NCBI RefSeq assembly: GCF_011250515.1
Contig: NZ_JAANOP010000001.1
Location: 434,001 to 498,000, forward strand
DNA: 64,000 nucleotides
Reading direction: 5' to 3'
DNA from: Aquirufa ecclesiirivi
Lineage (GTDB): Bacteria > Bacteroidota > Bacteroidia > Cytophagales > Spirosomataceae
The position numbers and the translations under genes are program-made. Shown here piece after piece: positions 8,287-17,111 of the stretch; the stretch's first letter is position 1, and each line of letters begins with the position of its first letter. The notes beneath the pieces were generated by a model. The model did not search any database. It was not told the DNA's origin and was given only the letters and a program-made list of their open reading frames with translations.

Positions 8287-9468
8287 TTATCTTTTCTTTT
8301 TGATTTGATTTTCGAATAAAAATACCCCGTTTTTGTTCGAAATAATGATGTCTGGTTTTTTGTCTTTGTTGACATCCAGCACCGTAATATTTAATCCCGC
8401 TCCCGAGTCTTGATCGATCAAATACTCTTTCCATAAGGGGTCTCTATATTGTTGATTAAACTCTACATAGAAAAGTAAGGCGGGGTCGCTATCCCCTGCA
8501 TCTCGCCCATGATGCGCTAAAAAACGCTTTCCTGTAATGTATTCTTTTCTGCCATCTCCGTTTAAATCGGCCATGATCGATGCATGGGTTTGAGCCGTGT
8601 GCGTACTCATCAAATGAGTTTTAAAGCTGATCTTTCCTTGATTCAATATTTGCTCATGCCACCAAAGTCCCAAAGCATGAGCCGATGCGCTGACGACATC
8701 GTTTCTGCCATCCCCATTGACGTCCATCACTTGCATGTGGGAACAGGCTTCTCCTAGATTCGTCGGATGGAAAGTCCAGTCTCCTGATTTGACATCTTTT
8801 TTACCCTCAAACCAACCTTCACGAATGACCACATCAGCCAAGCCATCCATGTTGATATCTCCCATGCCTATTCCATGCGAGAAACTTTCTGTTCCTGGTA
8901 CTTTTTCTTGACTTAATGCATGTCTTTTCCATTCAGTTTCCCCTTTTTGGGTGGGTGCTTGAAGCCAAACAATTTGCTTTTTGTCTTTGTCTCCACATAA
9001 AATATCCAATCGCCCGTCTTGATCCACATCAATAAAGCCAGGAGATTCATTGCTGATACCCATTCCTTGGGCGATGATGTGTTTGGTCCAACGTTCACTT
9101 TTGTTTTTCGGATTCTCGAACCAAAAACCCGCTTTCCCAGGGAAATCAACGATGACTACATCCTTCCAGCCGTCTAAATTGACATCCAAACAAAGGTTTA
9201 GAAAGGATTCCGAATACTCTTTTCTTGGATCAAAGGTTCTGGACGGGGCCATTTCATGTTTGACCCAATTTGGAGCTTCAAACCAGTAATATCCCGCAAT
9301 AATGTCTATTTTCCCATCTTTATTTAAGTCGCCGGCCGCCACTCCCTCCGAGATAAAATCACCCGTTATTTTCGTTTTCTTAAAGTCGGATGGGGGCTGC
9401 GACTTTAAAGCCAGCATGAAAAATAATAGGAGCAATTCAATGCCTAAAATGGGGATAAATTTTTTCAT
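8287..9468 (-). CDS. Exported FG-GAP/VCBS repeat protein
   Basis: 393 residues with an N-terminal hydrophobic signal/anchor (about 5-22) followed by repeated calcium-loop motifs: DLNKDGKID, DVNLDGWKD, DVDQDGRLD, DINMDGLAD, DVNGDGRND, DLNGDGRKE, DVNKDKKPD. This is the integrin-alpha-like seven-bladed propeller of VCBS proteins, probably at the cell surface or in the periplasm. It starts seven bases after the dehydrogenase upstream of it, so both are likely to be on one transcript. Such proteins accompany exported dehydrogenase and DUF1080 genes in Bacteroidota and Planctomycetota. Binding of a carbohydrate is an inference. Confidence 0.8.
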   Translation of the reverse strand: MKKFIPILGIELLLLFFMLALKSQPPSDFKKTKITGDFISEGVAAGDLNKDGKIDIIAGYYWFEAPNWVKHEMAPSRTFDPRKEYSESFLNLCLDVNLDGWKDVVIVDFPGKAGFWFENPKNKSERWTKHIIAQGMGISNESPGFIDVDQDGRLDILCGDKDKKQIVWLQAPTQKGETEWKRHALSQEKVPGTESFSHGIGMGDINMDGLADVVIREGWFEGKKDVKSGDWTFHPTNLGEACSHMQVMDVNGDGRNDVVSASAHALGLWWHEQILNQGKISFKTHLMSTHTAQTHASIMADLNGDGRKEYITGKRFLAHHGRDAGDSDPALLFYVEFNQQYRDPLWKEYLIDQDSGAGLNITVLDVNKDKKPDIIISNKNGVFLFENQIKKKR

Positions 9469-9475
9469 CGTTGGG

Positions 9476-12334
9476 CTATTTTTGACTCAATACTTTATCC
9501 AATAACATACTCACTTCATGGTTTTCATGGGAATGCCCTAATTTGGATTGTAAATCCTTCAAAGAAGCCATGGCTTCATCCGATTTCAAAGCAGCTACGC
9601 GTTGAATGGTGTAGGTTAAAAACTTGGGCATTTTTGATTTTTGGCCTAATTGAATTGCTCGTTTTACATCCAAAGTAGCCAATGGTTCGGCAGCATACCA
9701 AAGCATCAATGGCAAATTATGGTCTGCTTGATCTTCTGTTTTTTGAACCAATGCATCCAACACATTCCAACGTTGCGCAGGATCCAATCGCAATAAGGCA
9801 GATACTAAATACAGTCGGACCATGGCCGACTTATCCGTGCGAGCCATGGACTCAAATTGACCTAAAATATCAGCGGAAACTTGTTTCTTTTCTGCAACCA
9901 ATTGTATCGCCCAGCTTCGAACATTTTCGTCGGGATTGGTCAATAATTGAGCGACTTCTTTTTCTGTCAAACCTTTTGTCACATGTAAAGTCCATAAGGC
10001 TCTCAATTTTCTAGTCACATCTGGGTTTTTATCGATGATGTTTTTCAAAGCTGCGTGAACTTGGGGATTTGGCCCTCTTTCTTGTAAAATGGTTCTTGCT
10101 TGTAGGACATACCATTCATTGGCATGCAACTGATAATTCACTAAATCCATGTCGGAGGCTTTATGCAAATCCACTTGAACCCATTGATCGTTTTCATGCG
10201 TGATTTTAAAGATCCTTCCCATGGTTTTATCATGGACGTCTGGGTTGGTACTATGGCATTGGTTTTTATCGTACCAATCAATCGCAAAAACGGAACCACT
10301 GGGGTCATATTTGAAGTTGAGCCATTGCGACCAAGCATCATTCATGACAATGAAGTCCTTTTTATGTGAGGCATTGTAGCCCGAACCTTTCCTATTGAGT
10401 TGATCTACGTTTAATCGAGAGCCATTGATGTTGTTCATGAAGATGTTATTTCGGAATTCTTTAGGCCAAGAATTTCCCCCTAAATAAATCATGGCACCTG
10501 CATGCGCATGACCACCTCCAGCGGATGCTGAGCGGAAATTACCCGCATGTGGGCCTCTGTTTCCTACATAATGCCGATGGTCAGCAATGGTCTTGATGTC
10601 TTCGTAGGTGTAAGGATTAAAATGTTTTCCGGCTTGTCGTTCATAACGTGCCCCTTGGATGATGTGGAACATGTGTGGAATCACACAAACCGTAATGAAG
10701 GGATGTCCATAATCGTTGAAGTCGATCCCCCAGGGATTACTCGTTCCTTCTGCAAATACCTCAAACTGATGACTGATGGGATGGAATCTCCACACGCCCG
10801 CATTGATTTTGGTCCGTTCTTGATCGGTGGCGCCCGGTTTTCCCACATTGGAATGGGTAAATACCCCATGATTCCCATATAGCCAACCATCGGGACCCCA
10901 TCGTAAGCTATTGAGTACTTCATGGGTATCATGCACTCCCCAGCCATCCAATAGTTTTTGGACAGGTCCAGTGGGTTTATCCGTTTGGAAATTGGTTGGG
11001 ATGAATAATAGGTAAGGAGCCGCTCCTAACCAAACTCCTCCCATACCCACTTCAATGCCACTGACTAAGTTTAGGCCTTCCATGAAGACTTTTCTTTTAT
11101 CCAAGGTTCCATTTCCATCCGTATCTTCAAAAATTAAAATGCGGTCTTTGCCTTGTCCTTCAGGGGCAGGAACGGGATAGGTATGGCCTTCTACCACCCA
11201 TAGTCTTCCTTTGGCATCAATCGTAAAACTGATGGGACGAACAATGTCAGGCTCTGCAGCCGCTAATTTAATGTTGAAGCCTTTGGGCAAAGTCATGGCC
11301 TCGGCCGCCTTTAAACCTGATAGTCCAGCATTTAGAACAGGATCTAATGGAGGTAGCACAATGATGTCCTTTTGATGCAATTCATTCGGGTAATTAGGCC
11401 GTGTTGCATGGAATTGAAAATTGTCGAAATTGATATGCGCTAATTTATCATGAGCGACGTAAGGAATGGGCGTGATACCCGTTTCATTGTCGATGATGCG
11501 AATGAAGATTTCTTGTTGCCAATAGGGTTTAAGGTTTGCCACAACTGGTTGTAAAGTAGCACGCCCTTGCCCCGTGGAGCGGAAAATGACTTTTTTTGTT
11601 TTTGCGAGTACCAATTCTACTCGTGTGTCTTGTAAGGCACCACCTGAAACCCAAAAACTAGCAAATGGCTGTGTGATTTTAAAGGGGACAGAGGTTAAAG
11701 TACCCGTAAAGGCATAGTTTTTTGTTCCTCCACTCGAGATGAAATGGCTTCCTTCTGGACCAATCTTCATGGTCTTATCATGTACGGGTGAAGGATCTTG
11801 GTCAAAAATAGGATTGGTAAAGGCTTCTCCCTCTGCTTTCCAATCGGCTAAGGTGCCAGATTCAAAATTCAAGTTCAATGTTTTTCCGTTTTTGGACGGG
11901 CGAATACCTTTGACTAATTCATTGCTAATAACACCTTCCACTACTTCAAATTTTCCCACCATGCCAGCTGCTCGGTGACCCGGGATGGAGCAGAAATAGG
12001 TGTCGTTTGATTGGGCAATAAATACAATGCTCGTGCTAGCACCTTTATCTAAAATAGTAGCGCTCTTGATCCCCAGTTTTTCCATGGAAACATCATGCGT
12101 CATTTGTTCCCCATTGACAATCGTAATTCTTACTTTTTTGCCTTTATTGGCTTTTAACGTCGGATTTCTAGTGCCGTCTTTGGAGAAATAACCTAACATG
12201 GTCGCCTCTAAGGTATAGTCAAAGTCGACTTTACTACTATCAGTTTGAGTGAGCATTTTGCTGCTTGCTATGGCAGGATTACCTATAAAAAGACATAGGA
12301 TTAAACCGAGTAAATAGGTAGAAGGCTTCATCAT
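9476..12334 (-). CDS. Exported dehydrogenase-like propeller protein with N-terminal cupredoxin and C-terminal HEAT repeats
   Basis: This 952-residue secreted protein has several domains. Residues 1-24 are a signal peptide. Residues 36-134 form a cupredoxin with a complete type 1 copper site: His80, Cys115, His120, Met125 (C-x4-H-x4-M). Residues about 150-315 form a beta-sandwich, about 345-700 a sorbosone/PVC-type dehydrogenase propeller (RLWVVEGHTYP, RILIFEDTDGNGTLDK), and about 740-950 HEAT-like repeats. Family members usually end in a cytochrome c domain, but no CxxCH is present here, so the copper domain may take its place as electron carrier. It lies in a leftward group with DUF1080 upstream and FG-GAP downstream. 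The substrate is unknown. Confidence 0.85.
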   Translation of the reverse strand: MMKPSTYLLGLILCLFIGNPAIASSKMLTQTDSSKVDFDYTLEATMLGYFSKDGTRNPTLKANKGKKVRITIVNGEQMTHDVSMEKLGIKSATILDKGASTSIVFIAQSNDTYFCSIPGHRAAGMVGKFEVVEGVISNELVKGIRPSKNGKTLNLNFESGTLADWKAEGEAFTNPIFDQDPSPVHDKTMKIGPEGSHFISSGGTKNYAFTGTLTSVPFKITQPFASFWVSGGALQDTRVELVLAKTKKVIFRSTGQGRATLQPVVANLKPYWQQEIFIRIIDNETGITPIPYVAHDKLAHINFDNFQFHATRPNYPNELHQKDIIVLPPLDPVLNAGLSGLKAAEAMTLPKGFNIKLAAAEPDIVRPISFTIDAKGRLWVVEGHTYPVPAPEGQGKDRILIFEDTDGNGTLDKRKVFMEGLNLVSGIEVGMGGVWLGAAPYLLFIPTNFQTDKPTGPVQKLLDGWGVHDTHEVLNSLRWGPDGWLYGNHGVFTHSNVGKPGATDQERTKINAGVWRFHPISHQFEVFAEGTSNPWGIDFNDYGHPFITVCVIPHMFHIIQGARYERQAGKHFNPYTYEDIKTIADHRHYVGNRGPHAGNFRSASAGGGHAHAGAMIYLGGNSWPKEFRNNIFMNNINGSRLNVDQLNRKGSGYNASHKKDFIVMNDAWSQWLNFKYDPSGSVFAIDWYDKNQCHSTNPDVHDKTMGRIFKITHENDQWVQVDLHKASDMDLVNYQLHANEWYVLQARTILQERGPNPQVHAALKNIIDKNPDVTRKLRALWTLHVTKGLTEKEVAQLLTNPDENVRSWAIQLVAEKKQVSADILGQFESMARTDKSAMVRLYLVSALLRLDPAQRWNVLDALVQKTEDQADHNLPLMLWYAAEPLATLDVKRAIQLGQKSKMPKFLTYTIQRVAALKSDEAMASLKDLQSKLGHSHENHEVSMLLDKVLSQK

Positions 12335-12352
12335 AGAGGTAGATAGATTGTT

Positions 12353-12988
12353 TTAAGGTAATTCTTGAATCAGTAAATCTTTTACAGCAACTAGGGCTTT
12401 TCCTCCGCCATGGATTTGTATTCCAATGAATCCGGATTGAGGAATGGAGGCATCCGCTTCGGTATAGTCGACGCTCAAATGACCGTTGATGTATAATTGA
12501 ATTCGATGGTTGATCGCTTTTATTTCATAGTCATTCCAATCATTGATTTTGATCCAAGTCAACACCTCTTGATCATTGGGTTTTACCAAGGTTTTATTCC
12601 TTCTGGATTCATCATATAAGCTAGCCCAATAGTCTTTTCCAAAATCCGCTTGATAACCGATCATCTCGTATGCTGGGTTTTTTAAACGCTGACTACGAAA
12701 TTGAATTCCAGAATTAATAAAGCCTTGGTCGCCTGTCAGTTTGATTTTAAGCTTAAGAATAAAATTCGCATAGGTTTTTTGGGTACAGAGGAAGTTATTG
12801 CGAGGAACGGTGGTTTCTAGGGAACCCCCTACCAGCATGCCATTTTCAATACGCCAAGTATGTAGGGTATCTCCTTCCCAGCCATGGAATGTTTTTCCAT
12901 CAAATAAGGCGACGGTTTTGGGACTTTGTGCCAAACAAAGTGGAATACAGACGAAAGATAGGAATCCTATCCAGATCAATGATTTCAT
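12353..12988 (-). CDS. DUF1080 / 3-keto-disaccharide hydrolase-like protein
   Basis: 211 residues: a signal peptide (1-21), then a concanavalin-like jelly roll with the DUF1080 motifs LFDGKTFHGW (28-37), NSGIQFRS (about 92-99), YWASLYDESRRNK, NDWNDYEI and GFIGIQIHGG. Members of PF06439 act on sugars oxidised at C3, cleaving 3-keto-glycosides by hydrolysis or beta-elimination; others are only presumed carbohydrate-binding. It is probably periplasmic. It ends 18 bases before the cupredoxin-dehydrogenase, so they are likely co-transcribed. Together with oxidoreductases in this window it suggests a 3-keto-sugar pathway; activity is not proven by sequence. Confidence 0.85.
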   Translation of the reverse strand: MKSLIWIGFLSFVCIPLCLAQSPKTVALFDGKTFHGWEGDTLHTWRIENGMLVGGSLETTVPRNNFLCTQKTYANFILKLKIKLTGDQGFINSGIQFRSQRLKNPAYEMIGYQADFGKDYWASLYDESRRNKTLVKPNDQEVLTWIKINDWNDYEIKAINHRIQLYINGHLSVDYTEADASIPQSGFIGIQIHGGGKALVAVKDLLIQELP

Positions 12989-13050
12989 GGAGGGAAAGGA
13001 ATCGTATAATCCTTGAACTCGATAATGAGTTAGGATACGAAGATTCGTTT

Positions 13051-13110
13051 TTTAGGTTTAGCTTAATTCGAATCTCAATATAAGAGAAAAAATCATAGCT
13101 TAAACCTAAA
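13051..13110. repeat. Long inverted repeat upstream of the DUF1080 gene
   Basis: TTTAGGTTTAGCT (13051-13063) and AGCTTAAACCTAAA (13097-13110) are complementary over 13 bases with one bulged T, separated by 33 bases. It lies between the DUF1593 stop (13160) and the DUF1080 start (12988). It lacks a U tract on the leftward strand, so a plain terminator is unlikely; an operator or attenuating leader is possible. Confidence 0.4.
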
Positions 13111-13159
13111 CAAGCTCAAGAATGTGCTATTTTTTATTGAAAGCGTGCAACATTGGATC

Positions 13160-14650
13160 TTAAAGAATGTGAACTACCACGCGTCGGTATCCTGTCAGCG
13201 ATGGCGTTCCATTGTCTTTTCCTTCAATAATCACATGGTAAGTTTCCCCAGCTTTGGCGGTTTCAGGTATTTTAACAAGGGCTTTGTCTCCAGAAATTTG
13301 AATGTCTGCAGCTCCACTTCCTGCTTCTTTATAAGGCCAAGCACTGAATACCACTGCATTTTTATCAGGATCAAGAGCAAACAGGGTTAAGGTGATGTTT
13401 TGGCCTGCTTTGGCATAAACTTTCATCCCTTGTCGTACGGTAATTTGAGGAGCATGATTCGCCTCTTTAAAGTCCTTAATACACCAGTCGGCCCGAGCAG
13501 CAAAATCTTGTTGAAGGGCAATAAGCCAACGAGTTTGAGCGTAATTAATATCCAATTTCCCTAATTCGGGATTGAAATCCGCAGCTTCATCATTGTCCTC
13601 ATATCGGTAAGGATTATCTTTTGCTTGAGCAAATCGACCACCCCAACCACCATAAGATGGGTTATTTAAATTGTTTAGGCCCACATCCACTAAATGTAAA
13701 AATGCAGGGGAATCACCTTCGGAAATAAAATCATAAGGGACAAAACTCCCCCATTGGGCATTCTTCAGTTTGTTGGGATCTCCATGAATATGCTCATCAT
13801 CGCCTGCTTGTTTTTGACTATCGCCGTAGGCATAATACATCTTCAATAAGGGACCGTGATTCAGTATAATGTTCTTAGCCATGTAGGGTCCTTCAAAATA
13901 AGGCTGAGCAGCTTTGGGCATGATTCTTTTCCAAGGATAAGCAAAACTTCCGAACTGATGGGCATTGTAAAATACTCGAATTTTTGGCCAATGTAGCCCG
14001 ATATACTTTTTATAGGTGGCATCTTGGTCCATGACCGTATAGATGATGGCTTTTTTCGATATTTTTTCTTGAATGTTCGGCCAATCTTTTTGTTTGGAAT
14101 AGGTTTCTTCAATGGATTTTAAAGCCCGAGCAATGGTATTGGTTCCTCCCCACGCTTGCAAAAAAATAGCATCAGGGTTATTATCTAATAATTTTTCTTT
14201 AATCCATTCGGACCCTGGGGTGATTTGGGCCATTTCTCCTTCAAAGTCAATGTTCCCGACTTTCACTAAACTTTGTAAATAAGCTGGCATGGGATAGTTT
14301 TTGGAGTGCTGACTTAGTTTGGGATAAACTTCGCCATAAGCTTTCAATAAATCCTGAATCCAGTTGACACCTGGCCAGCGAAGATCGGTTTTGGCTCCAT
14401 ACATTTTCTTAGTCATCTCCATTTCGGAAGTAAACAAAGTACCTTTTCCATCACCTTGATAGTGCCACATGGAACTGGAATAAATTAAACCTTCTAAGTG
14501 AAATTCATTGGAATACAATAGCATCCGAATGAAGGTATCCACATCATCGATTTCCCCATCCGTGGTAACAATGGTTCTAGGTAAATTTTCTTTCGCAAAA
14601 ATGGGTGTGAATAGTCCCATGCAGAGCATAAAATAGAGGATTTTTCTCAT
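13160..14650 (-). CDS. DUF1593 nucleoside-hydrolase-like exported protein
   Basis: The 496-residue protein has a signal peptide (about 1-19, MRKILYFMLCMGLF...FA), then a DUF1593 domain. Its opening TTDGEIDDVDTF carries the acidic cluster that resembles the calcium site of inosine-uridine nucleoside hydrolases, followed by IYSSSMWHYQ and LQAWGGTNTIARAL. The last 80 residues form a cadherin/Ig-like domain (VRQGMKVYAKAGQNITL, then repeated beta strands). Known members are called cellulose-binding or exported hydrolase-like; the substrate is unclear. I chose ATG 14650 because it begins the signal peptide; the frame extends 26 codons further upstream with non-signal sequence. Confidence 0.8.
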   Translation of the reverse strand: MRKILYFMLCMGLFTPIFAKENLPRTIVTTDGEIDDVDTFIRMLLYSNEFHLEGLIYSSSMWHYQGDGKGTLFTSEMEMTKKMYGAKTDLRWPGVNWIQDLLKAYGEVYPKLSQHSKNYPMPAYLQSLVKVGNIDFEGEMAQITPGSEWIKEKLLDNNPDAIFLQAWGGTNTIARALKSIEETYSKQKDWPNIQEKISKKAIIYTVMDQDATYKKYIGLHWPKIRVFYNAHQFGSFAYPWKRIMPKAAQPYFEGPYMAKNIILNHGPLLKMYYAYGDSQKQAGDDEHIHGDPNKLKNAQWGSFVPYDFISEGDSPAFLHLVDVGLNNLNNPSYGGWGGRFAQAKDNPYRYEDNDEAADFNPELGKLDINYAQTRWLIALQQDFAARADWCIKDFKEANHAPQITVRQGMKVYAKAGQNITLTLFALDPDKNAVVFSAWPYKEAGSGAADIQISGDKALVKIPETAKAGETYHVIIEGKDNGTPSLTGYRRVVVHIL

Positions 14651-14724
14651 TTTATGAAAGGAGTTATGAAATGGATGTATTTTGGTTTTGTTTACAATGG
14701 CAAAGATTAGTCTAATCCGATTAA

Positions 14725-15789
14725 TCAATGTTTAGAATCAAGGTAGTGCATTTTTAATAAATCTGCACCAAAATCATTCCCTTTTTCACGTAAAATGGCA
14801 TGAATGTGGTTTCCATCGTTTTGGAATCCGACATTGTCGTATTCAATTAAAAAGTCTGGCCCGTTGATGATGTAATAATGAGACTTATTATTTTCTAGAC
14901 TACCCACCCAGGCAAAATAGATTTTGTCCATTCCTGTGGCTGCAATTTTGTCCATCATTTGATGTGATTTTTCATGTTCAAAATTATGGATGTATTCTTG
15001 AATCAGAATTTTTAACATCGCCTTTTGGGCATCGGTAAATTCTTTTACAGCAATCCCATAATAGGAGTCGATACGCTGTTGACTATTAGGGGAAGTAATG
15101 ATGTCTTTAGGAACGGCTTGTTGTAAGATGGCCTTTGATTTTTGATTATCACTGAGCATATTGATCAACATAAAACCATAATCTTCTTCTTTGCTTAACA
15201 CACGTAAACCCGCATATTTAGAGGATTTCACCTCGGATGGATCGGTACCAATGAAATAGGGCGACATGCTTATTTTTTTACCATCAGAGGTTAGGCTAAG
15301 GGCCATGTGATGACCTCCAAAATTCATTCCCCAAGGAGCATCTCCAGGTTTGCCAAAAATGGAAATGTAGTAATTTCCGTGCGCCCAATTCAATTTTTGC
15401 ATTTGGGTTAAGAACTCCTTTTTGATTTCACCTTTATCGTATGCCTCTTGATATAAGGTGTTTAAAATGTCGTCCAGCTGCATGATGCTGGTTGTTTTTA
15501 GGTAGCCTTGAGAACTTAATAAGGCGCTTAATACGCGATGAAAAGCCAGCCTACTTTTGTCGGAAAGCGAACCATATTGAATCCCCGGTCTAGGTACCAT
15601 ACCTACGGGTAGATTGGTCCATTTTTTTCGTAAACTATCTTGAAAAGAATAGTTCACTTTTTTCAGTTCATCCTGATTTAGGGTGGCTAAAAAGGCCTTG
15701 GTCGCCTGATGAATGCGGTCGCTATTTTGTGAAAATAGACTTAAAGGCAGAAGAAGAGCAATGAATAAGTAAGTGGATCTTGTTTTCAT
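14725..15789 (-). CDS. DUF3500 family exported protein
   Basis: 354 residues: signal peptide (1-20, MKTRSTYLFIALLLPLSLFS), then a DUF3500 domain with WTNLPVGMVPRPGI (about 57-70), the GDAPWGMNFGGHHMALSL motif (about 150-167), a MLINMLS segment, YYIINGPDFLIEYDN and a final HIHAILREKGNDFGADLL. The His-rich motifs suggest metal binding, but the reaction is not known. It is the most upstream gene of the leftward group, 75 bases ahead of DUF1593. It is divergent from the DinB gene with a 115-base shared upstream region. Confidence 0.85.
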   Translation of the reverse strand: MKTRSTYLFIALLLPLSLFSQNSDRIHQATKAFLATLNQDELKKVNYSFQDSLRKKWTNLPVGMVPRPGIQYGSLSDKSRLAFHRVLSALLSSQGYLKTTSIMQLDDILNTLYQEAYDKGEIKKEFLTQMQKLNWAHGNYYISIFGKPGDAPWGMNFGGHHMALSLTSDGKKISMSPYFIGTDPSEVKSSKYAGLRVLSKEEDYGFMLINMLSDNQKSKAILQQAVPKDIITSPNSQQRIDSYYGIAVKEFTDAQKAMLKILIQEYIHNFEHEKSHQMMDKIAATGMDKIYFAWVGSLENNKSHYYIINGPDFLIEYDNVGFQNDGNHIHAILREKGNDFGADLLKMHYLDSKH

Positions 15790-15870
15790 GATAAGGAATT
15801 TTATTAAAAGTATTCATTTTTAATTAAGATACTAATGCATTCCTATACATTTTAGCATGCTATTTTATTC

Positions 15871-15878
15871 TATATTTG
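15871..15878 (+). promoter_or_regulatory. Candidate -7 promoter element before the DinB/GNAT pair
   Basis: TATATTTG matches TAnnTTTG and lies 27 bases before the ATG at 15905. No TTTG box is visible 19 bases upstream. Confidence 0.4.
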
Positions 15879-15904
15879 ATTTTTAACACCTAAGCATATT
15901 GAAA

Positions 15905-16351
15905 ATGATAACAGAAGATGTATTGACGCTTTTTACTCGAGATTTAAACCGTTTAAAAACGGAGATTTCTCAGTATCAAGATGAGGCCAATTTATGGAAA
16001 TTAGATGGGGCTGTTTCTAATTCCGCAGGTAATTTATGTTTGCATTTGATTGGGAATTTGCAAACCTACTTTGGTTCTGTGTATGGCAATACGGGCTATG
16101 TGAGAGATCGTGAAAAGGAGTTTTCTGATAAGGCTGTTCCAAGAGAGCAATTACTCTTTATGATAGCTGAAACCGAAGCCATGTTAAAGCGGGTTTTGCC
16201 GACCATTAGTCAGGAACAATTGGAAGAGGATTACCCGATGCCCGTATTTGATCATTCCATGAAATCAGGGTATTATTTTATTCATTTGGCGGTTCATTTA
16301 GGCTATCATTTGGGACAAATTAATTATCATCGACGCTTATTGGATAAATGA
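15905..16351 (+). CDS. DinB/DUF1572-like four-helix protein
   Basis: 148 residues, all-helical, of the DinB-like/DUF1572 group. The family metal-binding triad pattern is recognisable: NLCLHLIGNL (His about 49), and HLAVHLGYHLGQINYHRRLL near the C-terminus (about residues 126-146), where conserved histidines sit. In related proteins these bind a metal and some act as thiol-dependent S-transferases. The function here is unknown. ATG 15905 was preferred to a TTG two codons upstream. It overlaps the following GNAT gene by four bases (ATGA), a sign of translational coupling. Confidence 0.75.
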   Translation: MITEDVLTLFTRDLNRLKTEISQYQDEANLWKLDGAVSNSAGNLCLHLIGNLQTYFGSVYGNTGYVRDREKEFSDKAVPREQLLFMIAETEAMLKRVLPTISQEQLEEDYPMPVFDHSMKSGYYFIHLAVHLGYHLGQINYHRRLLDK

Positions 16352-16815
16352 TGAGTCAAATTCGTATTACATATTTTGAGCCAGCCTATCGAGATGCCAT
16401 TCGGAGATTGAATGTGGAATGGTTGGAAAAGTATTTCCATGTGGAAGAGATAGATCGGGAGGTTTTATCTAAACCCGAAGAGGTGATTTTAGCACCTGGC
16501 GGAGAAATTTTTTATGCTTGGTATGGAGATGAAATTGTGGGGACAGTTTCTTTAATGAAGTTGGAAGAAAGCATTTTTGAGTTAACCAAAATGGCGGTAT
16601 CGGAAAAATTTCAGGGCTTAGGTATTGGTAAATTATTGATGGAAAATTGTTTGGATTTTGCTAAAAAAGCGGGAATCAAGCAGATTATTATTTACTCGAA
16701 TCGACGACTGGAAAGGGCAGTGGATATGTACCGAAAATTTGGTTTTTTAGAAATGGATTTAGGACCTGTAATTTACCAAAGAGCGGACATTAAAATGCGG
16801 TTGGATATAAGTTAG
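16348..16815 (+). CDS. GNAT family N-acetyltransferase
   Basis: 155-residue acetyltransferase. The ELTKMAVSEKFQGLGIGKLLM stretch (about residues 79-99) contains the Q-x-x-G-x-G acetyl-CoA loop, and YRKFGF (about 131-136) is the usual C-terminal motif. It overlaps the DinB-like gene by four bases, so both are translated from one message. The substrate cannot be inferred; the pairing with DinB-like proteins is common in Bacteroidota. Confidence 0.85.
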   Translation: MMSQIRITYFEPAYRDAIRRLNVEWLEKYFHVEEIDREVLSKPEEVILAPGGEIFYAWYGDEIVGTVSLMKLEESIFELTKMAVSEKFQGLGIGKLLMENCLDFAKKAGIKQIIIYSNRRLERAVDMYRKFGFLEMDLGPVIYQRADIKMRLDIS

Positions 16816-16910
16816 TTGGTGTTTTTCAATTTGAGATATTAAAATTAAGAGGATGAATTTTTTGGTAGGATATTTATAGTATTTTCGAAAAACTAATTAG
16901 ATCCAAATAA

Positions 16911-17111
16911 ATGAGCATTTTAAAAGTAACAACAGAGTCAATTAGAAGGGCGAATAGCAAAGGTATGGATTTTAATAAAATACATCATTTCAAGGGTATT
17001 ATCGTAGTAAAAACGAATTTAAATGGAATGATAAGAGTACGTGAAATATCTAGAGAAATGATCAATGAAGCTTACGAAAAATCTTTAAGGCATTATACTG
17101 AGGAACTATAA
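16911..17111 (+). CDS. Small hypothetical protein
   Basis: A 66-residue open frame with ATG start. The composition is protein-like (mixed charge, no low-complexity), with a predicted central strand pair (GIIVVKTNLNGMIRVREI) and a C-terminal helix (REMINEAYEKSLRHYTEEL). I do not recognise it. It sits right before a decayed membrane-protein gene and overlaps its likely start, so the two may once have formed a pair. A TATTTTCG element at 16880-16887 resembles a -7 promoter box. Confidence 0.45.
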   Translation: MSILKVTTESIRRANSKGMDFNKIHHFKGIIVVKTNLNGMIRVREISREMINEAYEKSLRHYTEEL

